From an archaeon (GTDB lineage: Archaea; Thermoproteota; Nitrososphaeria; Nitrososphaerales; UBA183), in contig JAKASI010000001.1 in assembly GCA_021828185.1 (NCBI GenBank), positions 558,001 to 622,000 of the forward strand: a DNA stretch of 64,000 nucleotides, in the 5' to 3' direction. The notes below the pieces were generated by a model that had not been told where the DNA came from, searched no databases, and saw nothing but the letters and a program-made list of their open reading frames with translations. Positions 48,207 through 56,640 of the stretch are shown here, in pieces (position 1 is the first letter of the stretch; every line of letters starts with the position of its first letter). A program made the position numbers and the translations under genes.

Positions 48207-48584
48207 GTGGACGACGAACCCGACGTCCTGGCCTCGGTGAAGGAGGGGCTTGAAAGGCAGGGGTTCACCGTCGACGTCTTCGACGACCCGCTGAAGGCGC
48301 TCAGGAGGTTCAAGCGGCATGCCTACGACATCGCCCTCCTCGACGTGAAGATGCCAGACATGAACGGCTTCCAGCTCTACCGCGAGATCCTGAAGTTGGA
48401 CGGCACCGTCAGGGTCAGGTTCTTCACAGCGTTCGAGGAAAACCGTGACGAATTCCGGAGGGCGTTCCCCGAACTCGACGAGCGCCGTTTTATCAAGAAA
48501 CCCACAACCCTCGGGAGGCTGACCAGGATCCTGATCGACGAGGCGGGGCCGAGGGAGGCCGTCCTCAGAAGATCTAGTCTGTGA
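48207..48584 (+). CDS. Stand-alone response-regulator receiver domain
   Basis: This CheY-like domain contains LLVDDEPDVLASVKEGLERQ, phospho-acceptor Asp in IALLDVKMPDMNG, the Thr/Ser region RFFTAFEE and Lys in RRFIKKPTTLGRL. There is no output domain, so it would act by protein contact. The GTG at 48207 cuts into the first strand; the frame is open upstream (GRSKTLLVDDEPD) but has no ATG, GTG or TTG that completes it, so the true start is unclear. No histidine kinase is nearby. It is convergent with the GPN-loop gene, overlapping its end by 11 bases. Confidence 0.85.
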   Translation: MDDEPDVLASVKEGLERQGFTVDVFDDPLKALRRFKRHAYDIALLDVKMPDMNGFQLYREILKLDGTVRVRFFTAFEENRDEFRRAFPELDERRFIKKPTTLGRLTRILIDEAGPREAVLRRSSL

Positions 48585-49332
48585 ACTCTTCACCACCCCT
48601 GGCTATCCTCGTCATCTCGCCCACGAGGGCGATCATCCCCTCCTGGGTCGTCGAAGAGACCGGGTAGAGGTCTGCGCCGAAGGAGAGCCTGCGGACGCTC
48701 CTGAAGAGCTCCGAGTACAGCGAATACTGCTCCCCGTTCTTCGTCGCTGAGAGCGCGTCCTCGAACACCTTCGTGTCCCGGCTCCATCCGGTGATCCTTT
48801 TCACCCCATCTTTGGCGATGTCCCGCTTCGTCAGCACCGTGATCTTGGGGATGCCAAGCCGCAGGCCCACAGACGCTGAGAGCAGCGCGAGCGACAGGAA
48901 GTTGGCCGGGGTGCTCGCAAGAAGGGGGTCGACGAGAAACAGGAGGAGCTTCGAATCCGCGTTCACCTCCCTGACGATGTACTCGCCGCTCTCCCTGAAG
49001 GCGAAGAGCTCCGTCTGACCCGGCGTGTCGACTATTACGTTCTCCGCCTTGAACGAGTCGATTTCGTCTTGCAGTTCGGAGAGTTTTGTCGCGACCAGGT
49101 CGGCGGCGAATATCAGGGCTCCGTTTGGTCCCAGCCCGTAGTCTTCCATTATCGACTGGAGCTGTATCCTGTCTCTGATGTCGACATCGGGGTCGTACGG
49201 GAGGTCGATCACCCCCGGGTCGAGGTTCACCGCTACCGCGTCTTCCCCTCTGTTCACGAACCAGTTCTTCAGGGCCCCCGTAAGGAGGGACTTCCCTGAG
49301 CCTGCTGTTCCTGTGACGAAAGTGATGTTCAC
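48574..49332 (-). CDS. GPN-loop GTPase
   Basis: This 252-residue GTPase has Walker A GTAGSGKSLLTGALKNW, the family-defining GPN in YGLGPNGALIFAAD, Walker B/switch NVIVDTPGQTELFAFRES and base motif LTKRDIAKDG. GPN-loop GTPases occur in archaea and eukaryotes, where they assist RNA polymerase assembly and other complexes. Its ATG overlaps the stop of the CinA-like gene by four bases, so translation is coupled. Length fits the archaeal single-domain type. Confidence 0.94.
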   Translation of the reverse strand: MNITFVTGTAGSGKSLLTGALKNWFVNRGEDAVAVNLDPGVIDLPYDPDVDIRDRIQLQSIMEDYGLGPNGALIFAADLVATKLSELQDEIDSFKAENVIVDTPGQTELFAFRESGEYIVREVNADSKLLLFLVDPLLASTPANFLSLALLSASVGLRLGIPKITVLTKRDIAKDGVKRITGWSRDTKVFEDALSATKNGEQYSLYSELFRSVRRLSFGADLYPVSSTTQEGMIALVGEMTRIARGGEEFTD

Positions 49333-50156
49333 GGGCCTTCTCTCCCTCCGCGCTTCCGCACGGCCCGGGCTCTGCCGCCCAGACCGGCCACACCCCGTTC
49401 CATTTCATCCCTGATGGCCGCCCCCTCCCTGTCCGTCCACTCCTTGGACTCGCCCACCACCGCTATGTCGAGCTCCATCCGCGAGACTCCTTCCCTTAGC
49501 CCCCTGGGGTGTGACTTCACGTACGCTTCCGGGTGCCGCCTGAGCGCCTCCTCGATGACTGGGGCGAAGGCTGACTCCAGCACCCCCTCCAGCTTCATCG
49601 TGATGTACCTCCTGTAGAGCTTCCCGACCCTGGCCCTGATCTCCGGCTCCACCGCTCTCCTGAAGATTCCGCGCATCTCGGCCGGGACCCCGGGAAGGCA
49701 GAAGACCGTGGTCTTCCCCGCGGCGAGCCTGACCCCGGGCGCAGTGCCCGTCTCGTTGACTACCGGTTCCGCACCTACGGGGAGCCGTGCCATCTTAAGC
49801 CTGGCCGGAGTCAGCACGACGTCGGCCATCCCCCGTCTGGCATAGTGCGCGCGCATCAGACCCAATGCCCCCGCGTTCATCCGAAGTCCGACGCCGAGGG
49901 CGTCTGCGACCCCCTTCAGAGTCATGTCGTCAGGCGTCGGGCCGAGCCCCCCCACGACGATGAGGAAATCCGGTGCCCTTTCCGTGACGGCCCTGAAGGA
50001 TGAGGCTATCTCGGTGAGGTCGTCGTCGACGGTGGTCACCTGCTTCAGCATGGTCCCGAGCCTGGCCAAGCGCTTCCCGATCCAGTGGGCGTTCGTATTG
50101 AGGGTCCGCCCGATGAGCAGTTCCTTCCCGACAGCGAGCATCTCAACTCTGACCAC
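49329..50156 (-). CDS. CinA N-terminal/MoaB-fold protein (molybdopterin-binding domain family)
   Basis: This 275-residue protein begins MVRVEMLAVGKELLIGRTLNTNAHWIGKRLARLG, the COG1058 (CinA N-terminal) block, and has DFLIVVGGLGPTPDDMTLKGVADAL, the GGLGPTxDD motif of the MoaB/MogA fold. A late VFCLPGVPAEMRGIFRRAV is also typical. Family members include nicotinamide-nucleotide- and ADP-ribose-hydrolysing proteins; the amidohydrolase CinA C-terminal domain is missing here. It forms an operon with the GPN-loop GTPase. Confidence 0.88.
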   Translation of the reverse strand: MVRVEMLAVGKELLIGRTLNTNAHWIGKRLARLGTMLKQVTTVDDDLTEIASSFRAVTERAPDFLIVVGGLGPTPDDMTLKGVADALGVGLRMNAGALGLMRAHYARRGMADVVLTPARLKMARLPVGAEPVVNETGTAPGVRLAAGKTTVFCLPGVPAEMRGIFRRAVEPEIRARVGKLYRRYITMKLEGVLESAFAPVIEEALRRHPEAYVKSHPRGLREGVSRMELDIAVVGESKEWTDREGAAIRDEMERGVAGLGGRARAVRKRGGREGP

Positions 50157-50209
50157 GGCGCGCCACCGCCCGCCTCAGGCTTAAAACGAGTGCTGACCCT
50201 GCGGCGCTG

Positions 50210-50647
50210 TTGTCGGAGAGCCGAAGGTATCCGTCAAGGCCGCTGGTTGGCGCTGGCGCCGTGGTTCATAGCGGGGGCAAGGTCCTACTGGTGAAGAGGA
50301 ACAACCCTCCCAACGAAGGCAAGTGGGCACTCCCCGGGGGGCTGGTCGAGCTCGGGGAGACCACTCAGGCCGCAGCCGAAAGAGAAGTCCTGGAGGAGAC
50401 CGGGCTGAAGGTCAAGATCGAAGGGCTTATCGACGTCCAGACAGACTTGCATCTCGACAGTGCCTCCCGGCTGGAGTACCACTATGTCCTAATCGACTAC
50501 CTCGCCGAGCCGGTCTCAGGGAGGCTAAGGATCAGCAAGGAGTCGTCGGCTTCGAAGTGGTTCAGTAAAGCTCAGGTCGGGTCCCTCGACATGAGCGAAG
50601 GAACCAGGACGGTGCTGGGCGTCTTCTTCAGACAGCGCCGACGCTAG
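50210..50647 (+). CDS. Nudix hydrolase
   Basis: This 145-residue protein starts at TTG 50210. The Nudix box GGLVELGETTQAAAEREVLEETGL is complete, following KWALP. The N-terminal VGAGAVVHSGGKVLLVKRNNPPNEG and the mid YHYVLIDYLAEPVSGRL segment resemble ADP-ribose pyrophosphatases and NUDT-type sanitation enzymes. It cleaves a nucleoside diphosphate derivative, but which one is not shown. It lies divergent from the CinA-like gene, another possible ADP-ribose enzyme. Confidence 0.92.
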   Translation: MSESRRYPSRPLVGAGAVVHSGGKVLLVKRNNPPNEGKWALPGGLVELGETTQAAAEREVLEETGLKVKIEGLIDVQTDLHLDSASRLEYHYVLIDYLAEPVSGRLRISKESSASKWFSKAQVGSLDMSEGTRTVLGVFFRQRRR

Positions 50648-50680
50648 GCGCCCGGTCGGGTGCGCTCGCTAGGGTTGGGA

Positions 50681-50962
50681 TTACTTCTCCTTGTTTCCGC
50701 TCAGCCACCACTCGAGATAATCGGCTTGCTGCCTCGAGCGTTTTCGCCTTTCGTCTTCTTCTGGCGTCCTCGCCTTGAACCTGGCATCCGAAAGCTGATC
50801 TCTTGTAAGGAAGGCACCGCACTTCTTGCACCCGTACCTCTTCGTCGGCGCGTCGTACAGCATCACTCCTTCATGGCATTCCGGGCAGATTTGGTCCAAA
50901 TGTTCGGGCCCCGTACCCTGCCGCGTGTCCTTAACGCTTTCTCCCCTTCGGTTTGGGGCCAA
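50681..50962 (-). CDS. Zinc-ribbon hypothetical protein
   Basis: This 93-residue protein has a zinc ribbon formed by C26/C29 (CPEC) and C45/C48 (CKKC), with strand-turn sequences EGVMLYDAPTKRYGC typical of TFIIB-like ribbons. The C-terminal half is highly charged and helical (RTPEEDERRKRSRQQADYLE), ending in WWLSGNKEK. It probably binds nucleic acid or a translation factor, but the family is not recognised. It is divergent from prs with about 50 bases between the starts. Confidence 0.75.
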   Translation of the reverse strand: MAPNRRGESVKDTRQGTGPEHLDQICPECHEGVMLYDAPTKRYGCKKCGAFLTRDQLSDARFKARTPEEDERRKRSRQQADYLEWWLSGNKEK

Positions 50963-51015
50963 TCGGGCTCCAACTCGTTAAATAGAGATGAGAGCGGAGC
51001 CAACTCGAGCGACAC

Positions 51016-51906
51016 GTGGCCGAAAAGCTGGTCCTGGCTGGCCCGGCTTCGGAGGAGCTGGGACGGTCCGTGGCCGAAAGGCTGGGACTCTCTCTCCTGG
51101 GCGCCGAATTCAAGGTCTTCCCTGATGGCGAGTCGAAGTTCACCCTGAATGAGAAGGTCTCGGGGAAGAGTGTGTTGCTGATTCAATCCACGCACGCTCC
51201 GGTAGACCAGCATCTCTTTCAGCTGCTGCTGGCAGCGCACCAACTGAGCGAGGAAGGGGCGAAGGTCACCGCTGTGGTTCCGTACCTGGCGTACGCTCGC
51301 CAGGACAAGGAGTTCCTTCCCGGCGAGGGGGTCACCCTCGGGGTCATAGCCCATCTCATGCGCTCCATGGGGGTGCGGCGGCTGGTCACGGTGGACATCC
51401 ACTCTGCCGAAGGCTTGGCTCTGTTCTCCTTTCCGACCTACAGCGTGTCAGCCATCCCCAGCCTGGTGAACTATGTGAAGGAGAAGCTCGACCTGAAGGA
51501 TCCTGTGGTGATATCTCCAGACTTTGGGGGCTCGAAGAGGACGGAAGCGTTTGCCCAACTGTACGGTGCCAAGTTCCTCCAGCTCAGCAAGACCAGGGAC
51601 AGGACGACAGGGGACGTCAGCGTCCAGGAGCCCAAGTTCGAAGTCGAAGGGAAGGAGGTGGTCATCGTGGATGACATCATAAGCACCGGAGGGACAGTAA
51701 GGGCTGCGGCCGAGGCCGTGCTGAAGCAGGGAGCCAGGAAGGCCCTCGCGGTCTGCGTCCACGGTCTGTTCGTTGGCGACGCAGTCCAGAAGCTCGAAGA
51801 CGCGCCCGTAGGGCCGATCGTCTGCACCAACACTGTCCCAGGGAAATACAGCAGGGTGGACGTGGCCGCCGCCCTGGCATCGCACCTGCGGACCCTTGAA
51901 GAATAG
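51016..51906 (+). CDS. prs: Ribose-phosphate pyrophosphokinase
   Basis: This 296-residue PRPP synthetase starts at GTG 51016. VFPDGESKFTL is the N-terminal block, then YLAYARQDKEFLPGE (ATP loop), VTVDIHSAEGLALF (Mg/ATP His) and the PRPP loop VVIVDDIISTGGTVRAAAEAV. It makes PRPP from ribose 5-phosphate and ATP for nucleotide, His and Trp synthesis. A TATA-like GTTAAATAG is about 32 bases upstream. The next gene starts within its last codons. Confidence 0.96.
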   Translation: MAEKLVLAGPASEELGRSVAERLGLSLLGAEFKVFPDGESKFTLNEKVSGKSVLLIQSTHAPVDQHLFQLLLAAHQLSEEGAKVTAVVPYLAYARQDKEFLPGEGVTLGVIAHLMRSMGVRRLVTVDIHSAEGLALFSFPTYSVSAIPSLVNYVKEKLDLKDPVVISPDFGGSKRTEAFAQLYGAKFLQLSKTRDRTTGDVSVQEPKFEVEGKEVVIVDDIISTGGTVRAAAEAVLKQGARKALAVCVHGLFVGDAVQKLEDAPVGPIVCTNTVPGKYSRVDVAAALASHLRTLEE

Positions 51907-52852
51907 ATCTCTCGTCCTGCTGTCCGGCGAAGGGTCTACCATACCCCAGGCCGAGGCGAAGGCGCTCTTCCTCGCCTATGACCCTGACTCCTCCTTCGAG
52001 TCCCCTGAACCAAGAATCCTGATCGCCGGCTCCGCCGCCGACCCGGTTCGCGTGGGGTCCAGGATCGCCTTCGCTAGGCGGGTGGGTGAACTGATCGAGG
52101 AGAGGCACGAACTGAGGGAGCGGCTCAGCGGGCGCAGGGTGAGGTTCAGGGGGTTCGACCTCCATGAAGTGGGGGCGGTTCCAGACCCGGACGAGTACCT
52201 CGAGGGGGCGGACGTCGTCGTCGACCTGGTCGACCCGGAGTTCGAAGTCACCCTCGTACGCGGGGCCAGGGACTATCTCGCGCTCACCGCGCCAGGGGGG
52301 ATGCGCCAGGGATGGTCGCTCCGCCGCCCGCGGAAACGCCCCTTCTTCCACCCTTCGGCCATGTTCCCCAAGCTTTCCCGGGCGCTGGTCAACTTGACGA
52401 GGTGCCTGGAGGGGGACGTCTTCCTGGACCCCTTCGCAGGCACAGGGAGCATCCCGATGGAAGCCCGCATGGTTGGCGCCGAAGTTGTCGCCGTGGACCT
52501 GGTTGAACGGATGGCCCGGGGGAGCCTGGCGAACATGCGCCACTTCGGGCAGGAATGGCTCGGAGTCATCCGTGCGGACTCGGCCAAGCTCCCGCTCAGG
52601 AAAGTAGGAGCCGTAGCCACAGACATCCCCTACGGGAGGGCATCGAGCACCCGGGGGCGCCTCCCTCGGGAGATGCTCGACCTGCTTCTCCCTGCGCTCG
52701 CCTCGGTGACCTCCTCCCGCTCGCTGATGGCGGTCATGCACCCACAGGACGTCCCCCTCACCGGTACCCGAGAATTCTCCGTGCTCGAAGAGCACCGCCT
52801 TCACGTTCATAAGCTCCTGACGAGGGCAATCACCGTCCTAGAGAGGAGATAG
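51896..52852 (+). CDS. tRNA (guanine-10-N2) methyltransferase, Trm-G10 type
   Basis: This 318-residue protein starts at TTG 51896 inside the prs end. The N-terminal half (about 1-130) is a THUMP-like RNA-binding region, and the C-terminal half a Rossmann methyltransferase with VFLDPFAGTGSIPMEARMVG (motif I) and ATDIPYGRAS, a D/N-P-P-Y variant with Ile before Pro. Trm-G10 makes N2-methyl or dimethyl-G10 in archaeal tRNA. RNase Z follows 18 bases later, so tRNA-maturation genes are grouped here. Confidence 0.9.
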   Translation: MKNRSLVLLSGEGSTIPQAEAKALFLAYDPDSSFESPEPRILIAGSAADPVRVGSRIAFARRVGELIEERHELRERLSGRRVRFRGFDLHEVGAVPDPDEYLEGADVVVDLVDPEFEVTLVRGARDYLALTAPGGMRQGWSLRRPRKRPFFHPSAMFPKLSRALVNLTRCLEGDVFLDPFAGTGSIPMEARMVGAEVVAVDLVERMARGSLANMRHFGQEWLGVIRADSAKLPLRKVGAVATDIPYGRASSTRGRLPREMLDLLLPALASVTSSRSLMAVMHPQDVPLTGTREFSVLEEHRLHVHKLLTRAITVLERR

Positions 52853-52870
52853 GCCTCGGTCAAGCTCACA

Positions 52871-53776
52871 GTGACCTTCCTGGGGACCAGCGCCGCTGTC
52901 CCCACCAGCGCCAGGGCGCTCCCCGCAGTCGCCATAAGGCGGGAGGGAGAAGTGATCTTGATGGACTGCGGCGAAGGAGTCCAGAGGGGCGCTCTGGAGG
53001 AGTCTGTCAGCCTCGGCGGGCCGATGACCATCCTGGTAACTCACCTCCATGGCGACCACGTCGCGGGGATCCTGGGGCTGCTTCAGACCATGAGCCTCGC
53101 CCAGCGCAGGAGGCCCCTGACGTTGGTCGGACCGCCCAAGCTTCGGAAATGGCTCGAACTCACTTCAGAGATGCTGCACATCGGCCTCACCTTCGCGGTA
53201 GACTTCATCCCGGCGAGACCAGGGCTGGTCGTCCGGACCCCCGGTTTCAGGGTCAAGGCAGGAAGAGCCAGTCATTCCATCGAGGCCTACTCCTACGTCG
53301 TCGAGGAGAACGGCCGCCCCGGGGTGTTCAATCCAGAAAGGGCAAGAGCCCTCGGGGTCCCCGAGGGGAAACTCTGGTCGAGCCTTCAGAGAGGACGAAG
53401 CGTCATGGCCGAAGGCAAGAGGGTCGAGTCGTCCCAGGTGGTCGGCCCTCCCCGGCCGGGGAGGAAGGTAGGATACTCGGGAGACACTCGGCCGTCGCCC
53501 GGCCTCGCGAGGTTCTTCGCACGCTGTGACCTCCTGATCTTCGATTCCACGTTCAGCGACGGCGACAGAGACAAGGCTCTGGAAAGGATGCACAGCACGA
53601 GCGCCGAGGCGGCAGCCCTTGCCAAAAGGGCAGGGGCCAGGAAGCTGGCCCTGACCCACTTCAGCGCCCGCTACACCAATACCGCAGGGCTGGTAAAGGA
53701 AGCACGGCGCATCTTCCCGAACACGGTCGCAGCGAAGGACGGCCTGAGCCTGGAAGTCGACTATCCTTCCCCGTAG
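52871..53776 (+). CDS. rnz: Ribonuclease Z (tRNA 3' processing endonuclease)
   Basis: This 301-residue metallo-beta-lactamase-fold enzyme starts at GTG 52871; the natural N-terminus KLTVTFLGTSAAVPT would begin a few codons earlier, but no standard start codon is there. Zinc motif HLHGDHVAGILGLLQ, DCGEGVQRG, the later GYSGDTRPSPGLARF (Asp) and TLHFSARY-like LTHFSARYTN (His) are present. It cuts precursor tRNA 3' trailers. It lies between Trm-G10 and the UPF0201 gene, overlapping the latter end by 16 bases. Confidence 0.94.
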   Translation: MTFLGTSAAVPTSARALPAVAIRREGEVILMDCGEGVQRGALEESVSLGGPMTILVTHLHGDHVAGILGLLQTMSLAQRRRPLTLVGPPKLRKWLELTSEMLHIGLTFAVDFIPARPGLVVRTPGFRVKAGRASHSIEAYSYVVEENGRPGVFNPERARALGVPEGKLWSSLQRGRSVMAEGKRVESSQVVGPPRPGRKVGYSGDTRPSPGLARFFARCDLLIFDSTFSDGDRDKALERMHSTSAEAAALAKRAGARKLALTHFSARYTNTAGLVKEARRIFPNTVAAKDGLSLEVDYPSP

Positions 53777-54168
53777 GCGGTGAGCCAGTCGATGGCCGCA
53801 GGAAGGTCGTCTGACTCGATGCTGAGGTATATCGGACCAAGGGGGGACTCTTCGGCGCTTCCGCAGACTGCAACAATCCCAGCGGCAGCCGCCTGCCTGT
53901 TCAGCATCACGAAGGTCGTCCGCCCCTTGCTGTTGATCAGCATCTGCCTCCGGGCAGCAGAGCGGACGTGCCTGTCGCGCAGCTGATCTTTGACATGCGA
54001 AATCACCCCGACGTCGTCTGAAGTCAGCTCCGCGCCCCAATCGTCCCCCGCCGCTTCAAGCGATCCTCCAAGCACGTTCTGAAGCGCCCCCGCAACCTTC
54101 CCGGGGTCTTCCGAGGGGGACACGGTCGCCCTGAGCCTGACCTTCAACCTGAAATCAGGACGGGGCAT
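53761..54168 (-). CDS. UPF0201/DUF54 archaeal RNA-binding-domain protein
   Basis: This 135-residue protein has KVRLRATVSPSEDPGKVAGALQNVL at the N-terminus and KGRTTFVMLNRQAAAAG ... PLGPIYLSIESDDLPAAIDWL at the C-terminus, matching archaeal UPF0201 proteins, which have an RNA-binding-like fold. It overlaps the upstream UPF0200 kinase gene by 14 bases. The two are neighbours in many archaea. Function is not settled; a role in RNA metabolism or coenzyme A synthesis has been suggested only from context. Confidence 0.85.
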   Translation of the reverse strand: MPRPDFRLKVRLRATVSPSEDPGKVAGALQNVLGGSLEAAGDDWGAELTSDDVGVISHVKDQLRDRHVRSAARRQMLINSKGRTTFVMLNRQAAAAGIVAVCGSAEESPLGPIYLSIESDDLPAAIDWLTAYGEG

Positions 54169-54712
54169 CCTTCACCCAGCGCTCGACGACCCTTCTCATC
54201 TCTGCCTCCAGCTCGTCCGGAGACGCATGCTGATTCGAAATCGTCTCGTCTGCGAGCGCGATGGCCTTCCCGATCCCCACCTCAAGCTCCCTCCCGTCCC
54301 GTTCGTCGAACATCTCCCGCGAGAGCGGGTCGTCCCTGCGCCCTCTCTCCCTAAGCAGTTCGAACCTCCTGGATGGAGCGGCGCTGACTGCGACGAGAAG
54401 CACCTCCGCCTTCTTTCTGAACGCGTCCACCTCCGCCATCGACCTGATCCCGTCCACCACCACGTTCTGGGATTTCGACCTCTCGACCGCCTCCAGGCAG
54501 AGGTCCGCGACCGCCGCCTCCCCTCTTTCCCGCCGCAGGAGCCTCATCACCTCGCCTGTGTTCCGAGCATCGGGCTCGAGGCCTCTCCTCTTGGTCTCGG
54601 CCCGGATCACATCGCCCATAACGACCCGGGTCCATCCCCTTTTCACCAGGGCCTCGGCCGCAGTCGACTTCCCGGCCCCGGGCATCCCGGTCACAGCCAC
54701 TATGCGGAGCAA
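54155..54712 (-). CDS. UPF0200 nucleotide kinase (CoaE-like)
   Basis: From TTG 54712, with GGGGGTGA upstream as ribosome site, this is a 185-residue P-loop kinase. Walker A is VTGMPGAGKSTAAEAL, followed by VVMGDVIRAETKRRGLEPDARN, VVVDGIRSMAEVDAFRK and a lid RERGRRDDPLSREMFDERDGRELE. The family (UPF0200) resembles dephospho-CoA kinase and adenylate-kinase-like enzymes; the substrate is not proven. The longer frame upstream is a shadow of the opposite thpR gene. It is paired with UPF0201. Confidence 0.88.
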   Translation of the reverse strand: MLRIVAVTGMPGAGKSTAAEALVKRGWTRVVMGDVIRAETKRRGLEPDARNTGEVMRLLRRERGEAAVADLCLEAVERSKSQNVVVDGIRSMAEVDAFRKKAEVLLVAVSAAPSRRFELLRERGRRDDPLSREMFDERDGRELEVGIGKAIALADETISNQHASPDELEAEMRRVVERWVKDAPS

Positions 54713-54772
54713 CTTTTCACCCCCGGCCCGCCAGGTAGCGAATTTAAAGGAACCAGTGGTGGCCGAAGGTCG

Positions 54773-55324
54773 TTGCGCGCCTTTGTGGCAATCGACATCC
54801 CCGACCGCGTCATCGACTCCCTCGTGGCTTTCCAGGGTGAGCTCTCGGCCACTGGGGGCGACCTCAAGCTCGTCGAAAGGGAGAATCTGCACTTCACGGT
54901 AAGGTTCCTCGGAGAGATAGGCGACCCTCAGGCGTCTGAGGTGTTGTCCAGGCTCGGCCGGCTCAGGCTCACCAAGGGTGCAGTGGAAGTGAGGGGGACT
55001 GGCGCCTTCCCGAACCCTCGCCGGCCTCGGGTCGTCTGGGCAGGGGTGGCTCACGAGGGCGAGGGGGTGATCGGGCCTATCGCCCGTGAGGTCATCGGGG
55101 CGCTCGAGGGAATAGGAGAGCGGGACGAAAGACCATTCCAAGCTCACATCACCCTGGGGCGGGTCAGGTCGTTCCGCAACTCCCGGGAGCTCGGGGAGTT
55201 CCTTGCAGGGCAGTCGGAGAGGGCATTCGGGGTCGCGGAGCTTTCCGAGCTGAAGCTGAAGTCGAGCAGACTCACTCCCAGCGGGCCGGTCTACAGCGAC
55301 ATCGGGGTGTTCCATCTAGAATGA
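54773..55324 (+). CDS. thpR: RNA 2',3'-cyclic phosphodiesterase (2'-5' RNA ligase family)
   Basis: From TTG 54773 (LRAFVAIDIPDRVIDSL) this is 183 residues, the normal LigT/ThpR length. The two HxT/Sx motifs are HFTVRFLG and HITLGRVR. It hydrolyses 2',3'-cyclic phosphate RNA ends and may join tRNA half-molecules. A TATA-like GAATTTAAAGG lies about 30 bases upstream. Its stop overlaps the CCA-adding enzyme ATG (ATGA), a pairing known in archaea. Confidence 0.94.
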   Translation: MRAFVAIDIPDRVIDSLVAFQGELSATGGDLKLVERENLHFTVRFLGEIGDPQASEVLSRLGRLRLTKGAVEVRGTGAFPNPRRPRVVWAGVAHEGEGVIGPIAREVIGALEGIGERDERPFQAHITLGRVRSFRNSRELGEFLAGQSERAFGVAELSELKLKSSRLTPSGPVYSDIGVFHLE

Positions 55325-56640
55325 GCCGCGTCTCTTCCGTGATTCTGGAGGCCCAAAAGCTCGTCATCCCTTCCCCTGCGGAGGAGGCCAGGATAGGCAA
55401 GCTCGCCAGGGTCCTGCTCGCCAGGACGAAGAAGTTCGCGGCCAGGTTCCCCGAGACCCGGGGGGTCTTGGTTGGAGGGTCTTTCGCCAAGGGGACCTGG
55501 CTCCCTGGCCACGTGGACCTCGATATCTTCGTCAGATTCGACCCGTCGACCCCGGAACCCGAGTTCGAGAAGACAGGTCTGGCGATTGGAGCCATGGCGA
55601 CGAAGGGATATCCTGCCGGGAAGAAGTTCGCCCAGCACCCATACACAGAAGCCATCTTGGAGGGGACCAGGGTGAACATCGTTCCTTGCTTCGCGGTGAA
55701 GCAAGGGGAGTGGAAGAGCGCCGCCGACCGTTCTCCGTTTCACGTCCTCCTCGTCCAAGGGCTCCCCGAGACGACCAAGACCCAGATCAGGCTGCTGAAG
55801 CAGTTCATGAACACTATCGGAGTCTACGGGGCCGAAATCGAGAAGCGAGGGTTCAGCGGCTACGTGGCCGAGGTCCTGGTCATGAAGATGGGGAGTCTCC
55901 AGCGCGTTGCCGAATGGTTCGCCGAGGAAGCTGCGCCGAAGGAGGGAGCACAATTCACCCTCGCCGACCCTGTGGACAAGGCGAGGGACCTCGGGGTCGC
56001 AGTCTCGGGTGAAAGCCTTGGAAGGATGGTGCTGGCATCCAGAGAGTTTCTAAGGCGCCCAGGACTGGCCTTCTTCCGCAGGATGTCAGGCAGGGCACGC
56101 CCCTCGATAAAGAAGAAAGTAATCGCCGTCGCCTTCTCTCACAAGGCACTCAGCGAGGACACCCTCTGGGGGGAGCTCAGGAAGACCACCAGGCACCTTG
56201 TCAGACACGTCGAGATGCACGGCTTCGCGATAGCAAGGTCGATGGCCGCCTCCAACAACAAAGACAGGAGCGCCATCTTGCTGATCCCCGAGTTCTCCTC
56301 CCTCCCGGAGCTTGAACAGCGGGTCGGGCCGACAGTGGACAGGCGCAAGGACGTCGAAGCCTTCGTGGCAACCAACGCAAAAGACTCCCGGCTTGTGTGG
56401 GTAGACGGCGAAGCTCGAGTCAGGCTGCTCAGGCCCAGGACGTACACGTTGCTCACGGACCTCCTGACGGCCGTAGCCAGAGGAAGGGAGGGGCGCATAG
56501 GTGCTTCTCGCGAGATCGAGCTTGGGATGAAGTCGGCGGCGGTGCTGGAGGGTGCCCGCCTGCTTAGGGCGGCGTCCTCGGCTGAATGGATGCGCGCAGG
56601 GATCAGGGAAATCACCTCCGATGCCATCGGAACGCGCTAG
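55321..56640 (+). CDS. cca: CCA-adding enzyme, class I (archaeal)
   Basis: This 439-residue nucleotidyltransferase starts at ATG 55321. The catalytic motif is GGSFAKGTWLPGHVDLDIFVRF (GS ... DxD), then KKFAQHPYTEAILEGTRVNIVPCF with the third carboxylate region and a central helical part RLLKQFMNTIGVYGAEIEKRGFSGYVAEVL. Class I enzymes add CCA to tRNA 3' ends without template. Consistently, the tRNAs in this window do not encode CCA. It overlaps thpR upstream and the kinase gene downstream by 20 bases. Confidence 0.96.
   Translation: MSRVSSVILEAQKLVIPSPAEEARIGKLARVLLARTKKFAARFPETRGVLVGGSFAKGTWLPGHVDLDIFVRFDPSTPEPEFEKTGLAIGAMATKGYPAGKKFAQHPYTEAILEGTRVNIVPCFAVKQGEWKSAADRSPFHVLLVQGLPETTKTQIRLLKQFMNTIGVYGAEIEKRGFSGYVAEVLVMKMGSLQRVAEWFAEEAAPKEGAQFTLADPVDKARDLGVAVSGESLGRMVLASREFLRRPGLAFFRRMSGRARPSIKKKVIAVAFSHKALSEDTLWGELRKTTRHLVRHVEMHGFAIARSMAASNNKDRSAILLIPEFSSLPELEQRVGPTVDRRKDVEAFVATNAKDSRLVWVDGEARVRLLRPRTYTLLTDLLTAVARGREGRIGASREIELGMKSAAVLEGARLLRAASSAEWMRAGIREITSDAIGTR

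Noticed and set aside
54227..54772. Long N-terminal extension of ThpR
   Set aside because: It is the antisense reading of the UPF0200 kinase gene; ThpR homology starts at TTG 54773 with a TATA-like box just upstream.
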